Counted from the stretch's first letter, positions 53,285 through 63,312 are shown. The stretch: DNA of 64,000 bases from Nocardioides zhouii (GCF_004137345.1 NZ_SDWV01000022.1:1-64000), one strand, 5' to 3'. Notes: a model not told the origin generated them from the sequence alone. Translations and numbers: made by a program.

Positions 53285-54519
53285 GCCGCCCCCGGCAAGA
53301 CCCGGCCCTCTCGACGCCCACGCCGCACCTGGGCAAGGACGGGTTCTGGCACGTCTACGTCCCGATGGGGTGGCACCCCGATGGCCGCCCCGACCGCAAG
53401 CACCTGCGGCGCAAGACCCGCCGAGAGGTCGTCCGCGCGCAGCGCCGACTCGAGGAGACGCGTGACCGCGGGGAGTACATCCACTCGAGCAAGGACACGA
53501 CCCTTGGGTGGTGGGCGACCCACTGGCTGGAGGAACTCCTCCCCTTGGCGGGGCGCAAGGCCAAGACCATCGAAGGCTACCGGTCAACGCTCAAGGTGCA
53601 TCTGCTGCCGCATCTTGCCGAGGTGAAGTTGAATGCGCTCACGGACGAAGTCATTCGAGGGCGGCTCATCGACATGAAGCAGGCAGGGGCCAGCGTCACT
53701 ACCGTCCACGCCACTCATCGGGTCCTGCGGTCGTGCCTGTCAGCCGCCGTGGACTCCGGCCGCATCCCGGTGAACCACGCGAAGAAGGTCAAGGTCGAGA
53801 AGCCTGCAGAGGTGGAGGTGGAACCGCTCACCGTCAAAGAAGCGGCTTGCATCCTCTGCGCCGCTGCACAGCGGCGCAACGGCACCCGCTGGAGCGTGGC
53901 ACTGGCCCTCGGTCTTCGGCAGGGCGAGGCGCTGGGCCTGAAGTGGCCTGACCTGAACCTCGAGATGGAGTCGCTGGTCGTACGTCGCGCCCTGCGGCGC
54001 GAGACCGGCCGCCACGGCTGCGAGCGGGACGACGCAGGCCAGCCCTCTTGTTGGACCAAGCAGGGAGGCCGTTGTCCCGAACGGACCCAGGGCGGTCTCG
54101 TCGCCCGCACCCCGAAGAACAACAAGTCACGCACTATTCCGCTGCCGCCCGGGCTGGCTTCCCTCCTCCGGGCACACAAGGCGGCGCAAGCCTCCGAACG
54201 CCTCCAGGCGGGTTTCCTGTGGCAGGACGAGGACTGGATCTTCGCCACCGAGTTCGGCGCACCCATCGATCCCCGACGCGACTGGGCTGAGTGGAAGGCG
54301 GTGCTGCGTCTCGCCGGCGTGCGTGACGCCCGCGTCCACGACGCCCGCCACACCGCCGCAACCCTGCTCCTCGCCAATGGCGTCGACACACGGACGCTCA
54401 TGGACCTGATGGGATGGACGGAGTATCGGACCGCCCAGCGCTACGCCCACGTCATCGACCCGATGCGGCGGGAGGCCATGGCGCGGATGGGCGGGGTGCT
54501 GTTCGGGCAGGCGGAGTAG
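53281..54519 (+). CDS. Tyrosine integrase next to the tRNA-Arg attachment site
   Basis: This 412-aa phage-type integrase starts at the ATG overlapping the excisionase stop. It has an arm-binding N-terminus (HLGKDGFWHVYVPMGW), a SAM-like core-binding region and a catalytic domain with Arg in LGLRQGEALGLKWPDL (about residue 218), HDARHTAATLLL (about 358), the GW in LMDLMGWTEYRT and the nucleophile Tyr in AQRYAHVI near 393. Its position 440 bases from a tRNA-Arg 3' fragment indicates that it integrates its element at that tRNA gene. Confidence 0.9.
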   Translation: MSRPRQDPALSTPTPHLGKDGFWHVYVPMGWHPDGRPDRKHLRRKTRREVVRAQRRLEETRDRGEYIHSSKDTTLGWWATHWLEELLPLAGRKAKTIEGYRSTLKVHLLPHLAEVKLNALTDEVIRGRLIDMKQAGASVTTVHATHRVLRSCLSAAVDSGRIPVNHAKKVKVEKPAEVEVEPLTVKEAACILCAAAQRRNGTRWSVALALGLRQGEALGLKWPDLNLEMESLVVRRALRRETGRHGCERDDAGQPSCWTKQGGRCPERTQGGLVARTPKNNKSRTIPLPPGLASLLRAHKAAQASERLQAGFLWQDEDWIFATEFGAPIDPRRDWAEWKAVLRLAGVRDARVHDARHTAATLLLANGVDTRTLMDLMGWTEYRTAQRYAHVIDPMRREAMARMGGVLFGQAE

Positions 54520-54704
54520 AGGATCCACAAACCTGGCTTCCGCACTTAGGCGTCACCCTGCAGCTACGTAACGTGTGCGGTCGTGTTCGGCAAGGGACGC
54601 GGCGTAGTACGGGTCTGGTACCGATCCCGTGACGTGCTCCCGCGACGCCCGCTAGGTTGCGGCGAACAAGCGGCACGAAGCCGCGATGAACGGACGGAAT
54701 TCAC

Positions 54705-55091
54705 GTGGCGATCACAGGACTGCACATCCCTTACGACGAGAACACGCCGATCACGAAAGTGGTTGTGAACGAGCGGAACGTCATGAATTACTACAAGTTC
54801 GTCCAGGGCGGGCCGGCAGAGGCAGGTCATCTCAACGTAGACGGAGTCGAACTCGCGGTTTATGTCAACTCGCGCTACGGCACGTTCGAGACGGACATGG
54901 TGAACAAGCGCGCAACCGTCTTGTTCGCTATCGCCGGGGTTGGGATGCTCGGCGGGGCCGTGCGTGGCGACGCCCTGGCCGTCGGACCCGCGGGAAACAG
55001 TGACTATGAGAAGTCCCTCGATCCAGCGTTGAGCCAGTTCTTGCTCGAGCTCGACTGGGCGCCGTTGATGGAGCAAGTCCAGCTTGCCTGA
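54705..55091 (+). CDS. DUF3846-like small protein
   Basis: The GTG-started 128-aa protein resembles DUF3846 proteins of phages, plasmids and integrative elements: a short N-terminal strand (GLHIPYDENTPI), a GG.....VDG.ELAVYVN centre, then an N-x-RAT helix (VNKRATVLFAIAGVG) and a GDALAVGP strand. The function of the family is unknown. It follows the integrase and is typical element cargo. Confidence 0.6.
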   Translation: MAITGLHIPYDENTPITKVVVNERNVMNYYKFVQGGPAEAGHLNVDGVELAVYVNSRYGTFETDMVNKRATVLFAIAGVGMLGGAVRGDALAVGPAGNSDYEKSLDPALSQFLLELDWAPLMEQVQLA

Positions 55092-55211
55092 CAGTCACCC
55101 GGGTCCTCGTCCACCAAAGGACGCGCGCTGACCTTCAGCGAAAGCAGGCGGTCGCCAGGCACGCCGAGCCAGCCCCGCCCTCGTTTCGCACCCCACCCCA
55201 AGGAGGGGAAC

Positions 55212-55406
55212 ATGAGTGATTCACACGCCCCTGTGGACGGCGAGATCAGTCGCGCTAACGCACTGCGTGCTGTCCGCGCCGGCGGAATAGCCCAGCGCGA
55301 GGGTAAGCAGGTCTCCGACTGCCCTTGGTCTTCCAACGCTCCCGAGGATCGCTTCCTCAGACACTTCTGGGTGCGGGGATTCGTCTCCAGTCGCGAGAAC
55401 CTCTAA
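55212..55406 (+). CDS. Rmf/CrpP-like small protein
   Basis: The 64-aa protein starts 6 bases after a perfect AAGGAGGGG box. It shows the Rmf/CrpP fold pattern: ANALRAVRAGGIAQREGKQV, then SDCPW, and a C-terminal HFWVRGF. In this family a helix ending in G is followed by a CPY/CPW motif and a W..GF helix. Ribosome modulation factor (Rmf) silences ribosomes; CrpP-like homologues are common on mobile elements with unproven roles. The exact role here is open. Confidence 0.6.
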   Translation: MSDSHAPVDGEISRANALRAVRAGGIAQREGKQVSDCPWSSNAPEDRFLRHFWVRGFVSSRENL

Positions 55407-55473
55407 TCACAAAGCTTGCTGGCCGTGAATCCGCCAGCGAGTGGAGAGAGCCGTCGTCCGCGATAATCGGCCG

Positions 55474-56049
55474 ATGCTCCAGCTGCCGCCACTGTCGATT
55501 CAGCGTCTGCGCGACAGAGGGGTCATGCTCGACCCCGGTCTGACGGACGAAGAAGTCACGCGCGTCGAGGAACGGGTCGGATTCCAGTTCGGGCAGGAGC
55601 ACCGCGAGTTCCTGCAGGATGCGCTGCCGGTCGGAGAGTTCTGGCCGGACTGGCGGCACGGGGCCACCGCGGATCTGCGCAAGCAGCTCGATTGGCCAGT
55701 GGAGGGAGTCCTGGGCAACGCAGCGCGGATGTCGTTCTGGCCCCCCGCTTGGGGCGAGCGACCGACCTCGGCGGACGAGCGCGAGCGAACCGCGCGGGCA
55801 CAACTCGACCGAGTGCCACGTCTGGTCCCGGTGCATTCGTATCGGTACATCACGGTGGACCCCATCTTCGTGCCGAGTCCCGTCTTTTCCATCCACGAGA
55901 TTGACGTGATCGTCTTCGGGGACGATCTCCTCGACTTCGTTGCTCGCGAATTCCACATGCCGCCTCGCCACCAGTCACCCGCGCCGACCTATGTCCCGTT
56001 CTGGTCCGAGCTGGCTGCACGCACTGCGGCCTGGGAACTGGGGCAGTGA
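55474..56049 (+). CDS. SMI1/KNR4 (SUKH)-like protein
   Basis: Starting at the ATG at 55474, the 191-aa protein has the SUKH pattern: DPGLTDEEVTRVEERVGFQF, then EHREFLQDALPVG, typical of SMI1/KNR4 domains, followed by a Trp-rich segment (FWPDWRHG, MSFWPPAWGERP). SUKH proteins are often immunity proteins against polymorphic toxins or general interaction modules. No toxin gene is adjacent. It precedes the three-gene nuclease operon by 110 bases. Confidence 0.7.
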   Translation: MLQLPPLSIQRLRDRGVMLDPGLTDEEVTRVEERVGFQFGQEHREFLQDALPVGEFWPDWRHGATADLRKQLDWPVEGVLGNAARMSFWPPAWGERPTSADERERTARAQLDRVPRLVPVHSYRYITVDPIFVPSPVFSIHEIDVIVFGDDLLDFVAREFHMPPRHQSPAPTYVPFWSELAARTAAWELGQ

Positions 56050-56159
56050 CCAGGGATCTGCGACCTCGCATGAAGTTCTAGAACCTCGCTCTCCGGCCGG
56101 TGGTGAAACGCGAGGCTCTAAGCCAATGATTCGGAGGCCCGACTTACGGTCGGGGCACC

Positions 56160-57134
56160 ATGAACAAGAACCCCTACGCCTCCGAGCAGAGCAAGCGTCA
56201 GATTCACTGGCTCGCGACCAGCGAGACACTGCCGTTCGAGGCGCGAGCAGGCGGCACCTACACCGATCGCGCTGGCAAGGAGCACGGTCCGCTCCCGCTG
56301 TTCCTGCCTCTCGATCTCGTGGCCCACAACCTGCTGCCCGACGTGCGGCACGGCGCCCTTGCCCTCTTTGCCGAGCTGGGGATCCCGTGGCACGACGGCG
56401 TCGACGGCGGTCCGAGCAACCACCTGCGCGACTCTCAGGTCCAGTGCGCCAATGCACTGTTCCGGATGGTTGACGAGCCACACCGCATCAAGCGCGCATT
56501 CGGACACGCCCTCGACATCGCCAAGGTCCTGCCCATCGAAGGAGAGCGCTTCCTCACGTTCGAGTACATCGGCCCGATCGACTACTTCGACGAGGGCAAG
56601 GGCGCGCCACGGGTGCGCGGCGCCAGGTGTACGAGCGTCGACGCCGCGTTCCGCTACCGCACCAGCCGTGGTGACGTCGAAGTCGCTCTGGTCGAGTGGA
56701 AGTACACCGAGTCCTATCTCGACGGGCACCCGCGGACCGGTTCAGACGAGACGCGGCGCCAGAGGTACGAAGCTGACTTCCTCCACGCTGAGGGCCCTGT
56801 TCGAAGCGACGTAGTCGCCTTCACCGCGATGCTGCACGAGCCCTTCTACCAACTCATGCGACAGCAGATGCTGGCACACCGCCTGGAGCAGGAAGGCGTC
56901 GAAGGCGCCACGGCCGTGCGGGTCCTGCACGTCCTATCGCCGGCGAACGTTGGCTACGAGGCGTCCCTCCCGCTTCCCGAGCACCGGTCCGTGGGCTCCA
57001 GTGTGTCGGAGGTCTGGCACACGCTGCTCCGCCGACCGGATCGATTCGTAACTGTTGACCCTGCGGTGTTCCTCCATGGTGAGATCACCAGTCCGGAGTA
57101 CGTCGAACGCTACGGCCACACGGACACTGCATGA
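56160..57134 (+). CDS. PGN_0703-type PD-(D/E)XK nuclease
   Basis: The 324-aa protein resembles the PGN_0703 family of putative restriction endonucleases. The presumed PD-(D/E)XK active site is SVDAAFRY near residue 160 followed by VALVEWKYTESYLDG near 178, with Asp, Glu and Lys in the usual spacing. Its stop overlaps the start of the AddB-like gene as ATGA. Its operon partners suggest it works with the helicase-nuclease pair in DNA degradation or defence. The start is a clear ATG. Confidence 0.65.
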   Translation: MNKNPYASEQSKRQIHWLATSETLPFEARAGGTYTDRAGKEHGPLPLFLPLDLVAHNLLPDVRHGALALFAELGIPWHDGVDGGPSNHLRDSQVQCANALFRMVDEPHRIKRAFGHALDIAKVLPIEGERFLTFEYIGPIDYFDEGKGAPRVRGARCTSVDAAFRYRTSRGDVEVALVEWKYTESYLDGHPRTGSDETRRQRYEADFLHAEGPVRSDVVAFTAMLHEPFYQLMRQQMLAHRLEQEGVEGATAVRVLHVLSPANVGYEASLPLPEHRSVGSSVSEVWHTLLRRPDRFVTVDPAVFLHGEITSPEYVERYGHTDTA

Positions 57135-60073
57135 CTTCCGTTGCTGGCCCCTGCGATTCGCCCCGGGGGCTGAGGATCCCAACTAGCGTGAGCGGTGTGA
57201 TCACGGGGCAGACAGCGCTTGAGCAACTGTGCGCCGTCGTCGGCGACCTGAAGCGAGACGACCCCCTCGCCCCGGTGACGATCCTCGCTCCGTCCAACAT
57301 CGCGGCGATCACCGCGCGCCGCGCCTTGGCGAGCCGCGGTGGAGTTGCGGCCATTCAGGTGACCACCGTCAACCGCCTCGCCGAGCAGCTCGGGGCGCCA
57401 TCCCTCGCGCCCAGACGTCCCGCGACCCGCGCGGTCACGGCGTCGGCCTGGCGGGCGGCTCTGGCAGCGGCGCCAGGGGCCTTCGCTGAGGTTGCTGATC
57501 ACCCGGCGACGGTGGCGGCCCTCACCCGGGCTCACCCACAGCTGCGGGATCTGGACGACCAGACGCTCGATGTCATTGCGAGCGAGCCTGCCCCGGCCGG
57601 CGACCTGGTCCGGCTGCACCGCGAGGTGAGCGCAGCACTCGAGGGGAGCTGGTTCGACACTGCTGATCTCCTGGAGTCCGCTACGGCCAACGTCGCGGCG
57701 ATCGAGGGGGCGGTCGTGCTCTACCTGCCTGGCCGATTGGACAACTGCCAACGCCGCTTCGTCGATGCGATCGGCGGGCTCATCCTGGTGGCACCAACCG
57801 AGAACCTGCCGATCGCAACTCGCGTGATCCACGCCTCCGACTCCGACGACGAGGTGCGCTGCGTCGTGCGGGACGTCGTGATTCGCTTGGGGCAACAGGA
57901 GTCAGTTGCCGTGCTCTACGCCGATCGCACGCCGTACGCACGCCTGCTCGCCGAGCAGTTCCACGACGTCGGCGTCACCATCAACGGTCCCGGATCGCGA
58001 CCCGTGAGTGAGCGGGGCACCGCTCGCTCTTTCCTTGACCTGCTGGCGCTGGTCGAGAACGACGTGCCGCGCTCGGACCTTTTCCGCGCTCTGGGTGCGA
58101 TCGGCGCCCGCAACTTCGCAGGAGAGTTCATCCCTGTAGCGCGCTGGGAGCGCTTGTCGCGCGCAGCGGGTGTCGTCCGAGGAGACCATTGGGATGGTCG
58201 CCTCAGCTCATGGATCTCCAGCGAGGCTCGGAGTGGTGACCGCCCGGCGGCCCAGGCACTCCAGGCCTTTACCCTCCGCCTGAGAAACGAGCTCTCCCGC
58301 AGCTTCGACGACTGGCGCGCCATCAGTGACTGGGGCACGGAGCTCTTCGAGACCCTCATCGCCGACGAGACGCGCCAGTCCAAGCTGCCGCCCGAGGAGC
58401 AGCACGCCGCGCGCACCATCCTGCTCGCGCTCCGAGGGGTCACCGTCCTCGACGACACTGCGACACCACCGACCATCGACACGCTCCTGAGCGTCCTCCA
58501 GGTCGACCTCGAGTCGGCGCTGCCCCGGGTGGGCAGGTTCGGCGACGGTGTGTACGTCGGCCCGCTGGCGACCGCCCCTGGGCTGGCCGTCGACACCATG
58601 TACGTCGTGGGCCTGAGCGAGGACCTCTATCCGGGCAGCCCCAGCGACAGTGCACTCCTCCCTGACCGGATCCGGCGAAAGCTGAACGGCGAGCTCCCCA
58701 CACTGGCGGACAAGGTGGAGCTCCAACGGCAACATCTGGTGGCTGCGTTTGCTGCCGCCCCGACCGTCGTGGCCAGCTTCCCTCGAGGCGATCTGCGGCA
58801 GACCCGCGAGCGCCTGCCCAGTCGGTGGCTGTTGCCCACGCTGCGAGCCCTGTCAGGAGAGCCCGGACTGGCCGCCACCCAGTGGGCCGAGGCCCCGTTC
58901 CACTACGGCGTGGAGGCGGCCGGCTCTTTCGCCGGTGAGCTCGAAACCACCGAACACCAAGCAACGGAGCAGGAGTGGCGAGTTCGTGCCGCGCGTGCAG
59001 ACGTGCTCGACGACAGCATCACCGACCACGCCCGATCCGTCGTAGCGGCGCGGGAGAGCCCACAGTTCACCCGGTTCGACGGCAACCTCGCCGGAGCGCC
59101 CGGACTGCCGGACTACCGCGCGTCCGATCACGTCATCTCCCCCACGGCACTGGAGAGGTTCGCTGGCTGCCCCCACGCGTTCTTCGTCGAGCGCCTGCTT
59201 TCGGTGAAGCCGATCGAGAACCCCGAAGACATCGTGAGCATCCCCGCCAACGAGCTCGGAACCTTCATCCACGAGTGCATGGACGACCTTGCGAAGAAGT
59301 TCGCCGATGAGTTGCCGGGCCCGGGTCAGCCGTGGACCGGCATCCACCGTGATGCGTTGCTTGAGCTCGCTGAGAAGAAGGCACTCCAGTATGAGCACCG
59401 AGGTGTCACCGGCCATCAGCGCCTTTGGGCGATCGAGAAGGCCAAGATCTTGTCGACGCTCTCGAGCATGCTCGATGTCGACAACGACTGGCGCGCCCAG
59501 GTGGGTGCTGAGGTCAAGGCAGCCGAGCTCGCGTTCGGCATGGACGGATCACCTCCAATTGAAATCTCCGTCCCCGGGGGGCGCGTGCTTATGCGGGGCA
59601 GCGCCGACAAGGTTGACCTCACATCGGACCGTGTCTACGTCACCGACATCAAGACCGGCTCCACGAGGCGGTTCAAGGACATCAAGCAGCACAATCCCGT
59701 GCCGTTCGGCGCCAAGCTCCAGCTGCCGGCGTACGCCATCGCCGCCCAGCGCGCGCTGGGCACGGACCTCCCCGTCACCGCCTCCTACTGGTTCGTCCAT
59801 AAGGAGGATCGCCGGATCGACCTGGTCGTCGACGACCAGGTGAGGCAGACATACGCAGGCGTCATCGACGTCCTCACCGAGGCGATCGCCGCAGGGCACT
59901 TCCCCAACATCCCACCTGCCGGGGACGACTTCGCGTTCGTGCAGTGCGCATTCTGTAATCCCGACGGGCTGGGTTACGGCGCCCTCCGTCGAGCGTGGAA
60001 TGCCAAGGCCGCGCAACCAGAGCTGAGCCGGCTCACCGCCCTCCTGCTCAACAACGAGGTGAAGCATGACTGA
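57131..60073 (+). CDS. AddB-like PD-(D/E)XK nuclease, helicase-inactive
   Basis: The 980-aa protein has the AddB layout: an N-terminal helicase-like region without a Walker A motif (ITGQTALEQLC in place of GxGKT) and a C-terminal RecB-type nuclease. The nuclease is recognised by SPTALERFAGCPHAFF near 678, GTFIHECMDDL and VYVTDIKTGSTRRF near 833, where Asp and Lys form the active site. Of the four cysteines that bind the Fe-S cluster in AddB, I see GC(P) near 688 and QCAFC near 939-943; a fourth in CAFCNPDGLG is absent. It should partner the AddA-like protein. Confidence 0.82.
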   Translation: MTSVAGPCDSPRGLRIPTSVSGVITGQTALEQLCAVVGDLKRDDPLAPVTILAPSNIAAITARRALASRGGVAAIQVTTVNRLAEQLGAPSLAPRRPATRAVTASAWRAALAAAPGAFAEVADHPATVAALTRAHPQLRDLDDQTLDVIASEPAPAGDLVRLHREVSAALEGSWFDTADLLESATANVAAIEGAVVLYLPGRLDNCQRRFVDAIGGLILVAPTENLPIATRVIHASDSDDEVRCVVRDVVIRLGQQESVAVLYADRTPYARLLAEQFHDVGVTINGPGSRPVSERGTARSFLDLLALVENDVPRSDLFRALGAIGARNFAGEFIPVARWERLSRAAGVVRGDHWDGRLSSWISSEARSGDRPAAQALQAFTLRLRNELSRSFDDWRAISDWGTELFETLIADETRQSKLPPEEQHAARTILLALRGVTVLDDTATPPTIDTLLSVLQVDLESALPRVGRFGDGVYVGPLATAPGLAVDTMYVVGLSEDLYPGSPSDSALLPDRIRRKLNGELPTLADKVELQRQHLVAAFAAAPTVVASFPRGDLRQTRERLPSRWLLPTLRALSGEPGLAATQWAEAPFHYGVEAAGSFAGELETTEHQATEQEWRVRAARADVLDDSITDHARSVVAARESPQFTRFDGNLAGAPGLPDYRASDHVISPTALERFAGCPHAFFVERLLSVKPIENPEDIVSIPANELGTFIHECMDDLAKKFADELPGPGQPWTGIHRDALLELAEKKALQYEHRGVTGHQRLWAIEKAKILSTLSSMLDVDNDWRAQVGAEVKAAELAFGMDGSPPIEISVPGGRVLMRGSADKVDLTSDRVYVTDIKTGSTRRFKDIKQHNPVPFGAKLQLPAYAIAAQRALGTDLPVTASYWFVHKEDRRIDLVVDDQVRQTYAGVIDVLTEAIAAGHFPNIPPAGDDFAFVQCAFCNPDGLGYGALRRAWNAKAAQPELSRLTALLLNNEVKHD

Positions 60074-63000
60074 TCCCGTGGACCAGGACGAGCGCGACCG
60101 GATCAAGACGCACACCGACCGGACCCTGTTCGTCCGCGCGGGTGCGGGCTCCGGCAAGACCAGCTCGTTGGTGGCGCGCGTCGCGCAGCTGGTGCTCCAG
60201 GACGGCGTCGAGATGGAACGCGTCGCGACGGTCACCTTCACGATCAAGGCGGCGGCAGAGCTGCGTGATCGGCTGCGAGCCCGCTTCGAAAGGGCCCTCG
60301 CAGAGGAGAGCGATCCCGAGCCCCTCCGCCGCGCCGAGGTAGCGCTGGAGCAGCTCGACCTCGCCGCCATCGGCACCCTCCACTCGTTTGCGCAGCGCAT
60401 TCTGACGGCCCACCCCATCGAGGCAGGGACTCCGCCGGCACTGGACGTGCTCGACGAGGTCGGTTCCTCGATCGCGTTCGAGGAGCGCTGGGCCCGGATC
60501 CAGCGCGACCTGCTCGACGACGAGGAGCTGGCAGACGCGCTCACGCTCGGCATCTCCGCAGGCATCCAGCTCAAGCACGTGCGACAGACGGTCCGACTGC
60601 TGGGGCAGGACTGGGACCGCCTGAGGACTCATGTCCTGAGCAATCCGCCCAAGCCACTGTCAGTGCCGGGTCTTGATGACGTGGAGAAGGGGCTCAACCG
60701 AGTCCTAGACCTGAGGGCTTGCTGCATCGACCCGTCGGACAAACTGTTCCCGGTGGTCGAGCAGACGGAGGCGCTGCTTCGCGCTCTGCTCAACGCCGCC
60801 GACGTACACGAGACCATGCGAACCTTTCCTGCCCTCGCCGGGTTCAAGACAGGCAACGTCGGCACCATGGGGAGTTGGTCAGGGATCGACCCCAAGGCAG
60901 TGCGTGACTCCCTGCGGGAGGTCGTGGCCGATGCCATGGAGCTCAAGGCGAAGATCGTCGCTCAGTGCCTGCGCCACATCACCTACTGGTGCGCGCACCG
61001 CGTCCTCGCCGAGGCGACCGAGCGGCGCCGCTCCGGTCGGCTCGAGTTCCACGACCTCCTCGTGCTGGCCCGCGACCTGCTCGCCCGCGACGAGGACGTC
61101 CGAGACACGCTGCACCAGACCTACGAACGGCTCCTCCTGGACGAGTTCCAGGACACCGACCCGATCCAGATCGAGATCGCCGTGCGCATCGCAGGTGGCC
61201 GCGATGCAAGCCAACCGGACTGGCGGGACGTCACCGTGCCCGATGGTCGCCTCTTCGTGGTCGGTGACGCCAAGCAGTCGATCTACCGATTCCGCCGCGC
61301 GAGTATCAAGACCTACCTCGGCGCCCAGGGCGTCATCGGCGAACCCGCGTCCCTCTCGACCAACTTCAGATCCGTGCCCGGAGTGGTCAAGTGGGTCAAT
61401 GGCGTCTTCTGCGAGCTCATCACGTTCCAACAGGATGCCCAGCCGACCTACGAGCCCCTCGTGGCCCACCGCGACACCGGCGACAAGCTCATCGGCCCCG
61501 CCGTGATGGTGTCGGGTGTCGAACTCCACCCGGAGACCACGGCGGACGGGATCCGAGCCGCCGAGGCGACCGACGCGGCAGGTGCGATCGCCCAGGTGAT
61601 CACCGAGGGTTGGACCGTCTTCGACCAGACCCACCAACTCTGGCGTCCCGCACAGCTCGCCGACATCGCAGTACTCCTGCCCTCGCGCACCTCCATGTCG
61701 AGGCTGGAAGACGCGCTGGACACGGCCGGCATCCCCTTCCGCGCCGAATCGATGTCTCTGGTCTACGAGGCGGCCGAGGTCCGCGACCTCCTGATAATCG
61801 CTCGCGCGATTGCGGACCCCTCTGACCAGCTGGCACTCGTCATCGCCTTGCGGACCCCCGCCATGGGATGCGGCGACGACGACCTTTTGGCGTGGCGTCA
61901 CGGCGGGAGGTGGCTCGACCTGCACTCCAAGGTCGCGGACGACCAACTCAGCCACACACCCGTCGGTGTCGCGATGGACTACCTGCATTCCCTGGAGAGG
62001 GCCGCTCGCTGGCTCACGCCCAGCGAGGTGCTGGCCAAAATCGTCGCCGACCGACGGTTCCTCGAGCTGTCCGCATACCAGCCTCGCACGCGTGACTCGT
62101 GGCGACGCATCAGGTTCCTGGTGGACCAGGCCCGCGCCTGGAGCGAGGTCTCCCATGGCGGGCTGCGCGCCTATCTCGACTGGGTGGCACACCAGGCCCA
62201 AGAGAAGGCCCGCGTCTCCGAGGCGATCCTCCCCGAACGAGACAGCGACGCCGTACGCGTCATGACCATCCACGCGGCCAAGGGGCTGGAGTTCCCGATC
62301 GTGGTGCTGTCCGGCATGTCCAATCAGCCCCGGACGCAGTACGGAGTCCGCCTGCTGTGGGGCGACGCGGACTACACCGTCAGCTTCGCGGCCAACTTGC
62401 GCGAGGTCTCCTTCGAAGAGGCCGCCGAGCTCGACGAGCAGATGGACGACTACGAACGCATCCGCCTGATGTACGTCGGCGCCACCCGAGCACGCGACCA
62501 CCTCATCGTCTCGATGCACCGCACCGACCGAACCTCCGAACGCCTGACTCCGGCCGAGCTCTTGGCGCACGCCCAGGCGCACGAGGTCGCGGCGCCGCAG
62601 CACTTCGTGTGGGACGGCGAGCCGAGACCCGTCAATGCCTCGTCGGCAGCCGTGACTCCCCCGCCCGACTTCGACACCTGGCTTGCAGGTGTGACATCAG
62701 CTCGCCGGGCCAGTCGCATGCCCGGAGCCATCACCGCGTCGGGCCCCGAAGGGACCGACCCCGAGGTCGTGCTCGCCGAAGCAGACGCCGGCCTGGCAAA
62801 GGGTCCGCGTGATGTCGAGCTGCCGCCCTGGTCCAAGGGCCGTTACGGCTCTGCGGTGGGTCGTGCCGTCCACGCGGCGCTCCAGACCGTCGACCTCGCC
62901 ACCGGGTCTGGACTCGAGCAAGCCGTCCGCGCCCAGGTCATCGCCGAAGCCATCCCCGAGCACGAGGACGTCGTCGCACGGCTGGTGCGCTCGGCGCTGA

Positions 63001-63308
63001 CGAGCGAGACCGTGCAGCGCGCTGCCGCCCGGACCCACTGGCGCGAGGCGTACGTCGGCGCCCCCGGGACTGACGGCGTCCTGGTCGAGGGCATCATCGA
63101 CCTCATCTACGAAGAGGACGACAAGTCCCTGGTCGTCGTGGACTACAAGACCGACGTGGTGCGACCCGACACCCTCACCGACAAGGTCGCCTTCTACACA
63201 CCCCAGCTCCGGGCCTACCGCGACATGCTCACCGCGGCGACCGGACGCGACGTCAAGACGCTGCTGCTATTCCTGCATCCAGAAGGCAGCTACCTCGCTG
63301 ACCTCTGA
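60066..63308 (+). CDS. AddA-like UvrD helicase-nuclease
   Basis: The 1080-aa protein is a superfamily 1A helicase fused to a RecB-type nuclease. Helicase motifs: I FVRAGAGSGKTSSLV (about residue 24), Ia VTFTIKAAAELRDRL, II LLLDEFQDTDPIQ (about 360), III GDAKQSIYRFRRA, IV NFRSVPGVVKWVN, V MTIHAAKGLEFPIVV and VI YVGATRARDHLIV. The C-terminal nuclease has GIIDLIYEED near 1015 and VVVDYKTDVV near 1026. It overlaps the AddB-like gene by 8 bases, so the two are co-translated and likely form a DNA end-processing complex. Confidence 0.9.
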   Translation: MTDPVDQDERDRIKTHTDRTLFVRAGAGSGKTSSLVARVAQLVLQDGVEMERVATVTFTIKAAAELRDRLRARFERALAEESDPEPLRRAEVALEQLDLAAIGTLHSFAQRILTAHPIEAGTPPALDVLDEVGSSIAFEERWARIQRDLLDDEELADALTLGISAGIQLKHVRQTVRLLGQDWDRLRTHVLSNPPKPLSVPGLDDVEKGLNRVLDLRACCIDPSDKLFPVVEQTEALLRALLNAADVHETMRTFPALAGFKTGNVGTMGSWSGIDPKAVRDSLREVVADAMELKAKIVAQCLRHITYWCAHRVLAEATERRRSGRLEFHDLLVLARDLLARDEDVRDTLHQTYERLLLDEFQDTDPIQIEIAVRIAGGRDASQPDWRDVTVPDGRLFVVGDAKQSIYRFRRASIKTYLGAQGVIGEPASLSTNFRSVPGVVKWVNGVFCELITFQQDAQPTYEPLVAHRDTGDKLIGPAVMVSGVELHPETTADGIRAAEATDAAGAIAQVITEGWTVFDQTHQLWRPAQLADIAVLLPSRTSMSRLEDALDTAGIPFRAESMSLVYEAAEVRDLLIIARAIADPSDQLALVIALRTPAMGCGDDDLLAWRHGGRWLDLHSKVADDQLSHTPVGVAMDYLHSLERAARWLTPSEVLAKIVADRRFLELSAYQPRTRDSWRRIRFLVDQARAWSEVSHGGLRAYLDWVAHQAQEKARVSEAILPERDSDAVRVMTIHAAKGLEFPIVVLSGMSNQPRTQYGVRLLWGDADYTVSFAANLREVSFEEAAELDEQMDDYERIRLMYVGATRARDHLIVSMHRTDRTSERLTPAELLAHAQAHEVAAPQHFVWDGEPRPVNASSAAVTPPPDFDTWLAGVTSARRASRMPGAITASGPEGTDPEVVLAEADAGLAKGPRDVELPPWSKGRYGSAVGRAVHAALQTVDLATGSGLEQAVRAQVIAEAIPEHEDVVARLVRSALTSETVQRAAARTHWREAYVGAPGTDGVLVEGIIDLIYEEDDKSLVVVDYKTDVVRPDTLTDKVAFYTPQLRAYRDMLTAATGRDVKTLLLFLHPEGSYLADL

Positions 63309-63312
63309 CTCC

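Noticed and set aside
57131..63308. Housekeeping RecBCD or AddAB of the host
   Set aside because: It could not be proved or excluded; the linkage to a restriction-type nuclease, an integrase and an attachment site made me treat it as accessory, and I kept the uncertainty in the finding.
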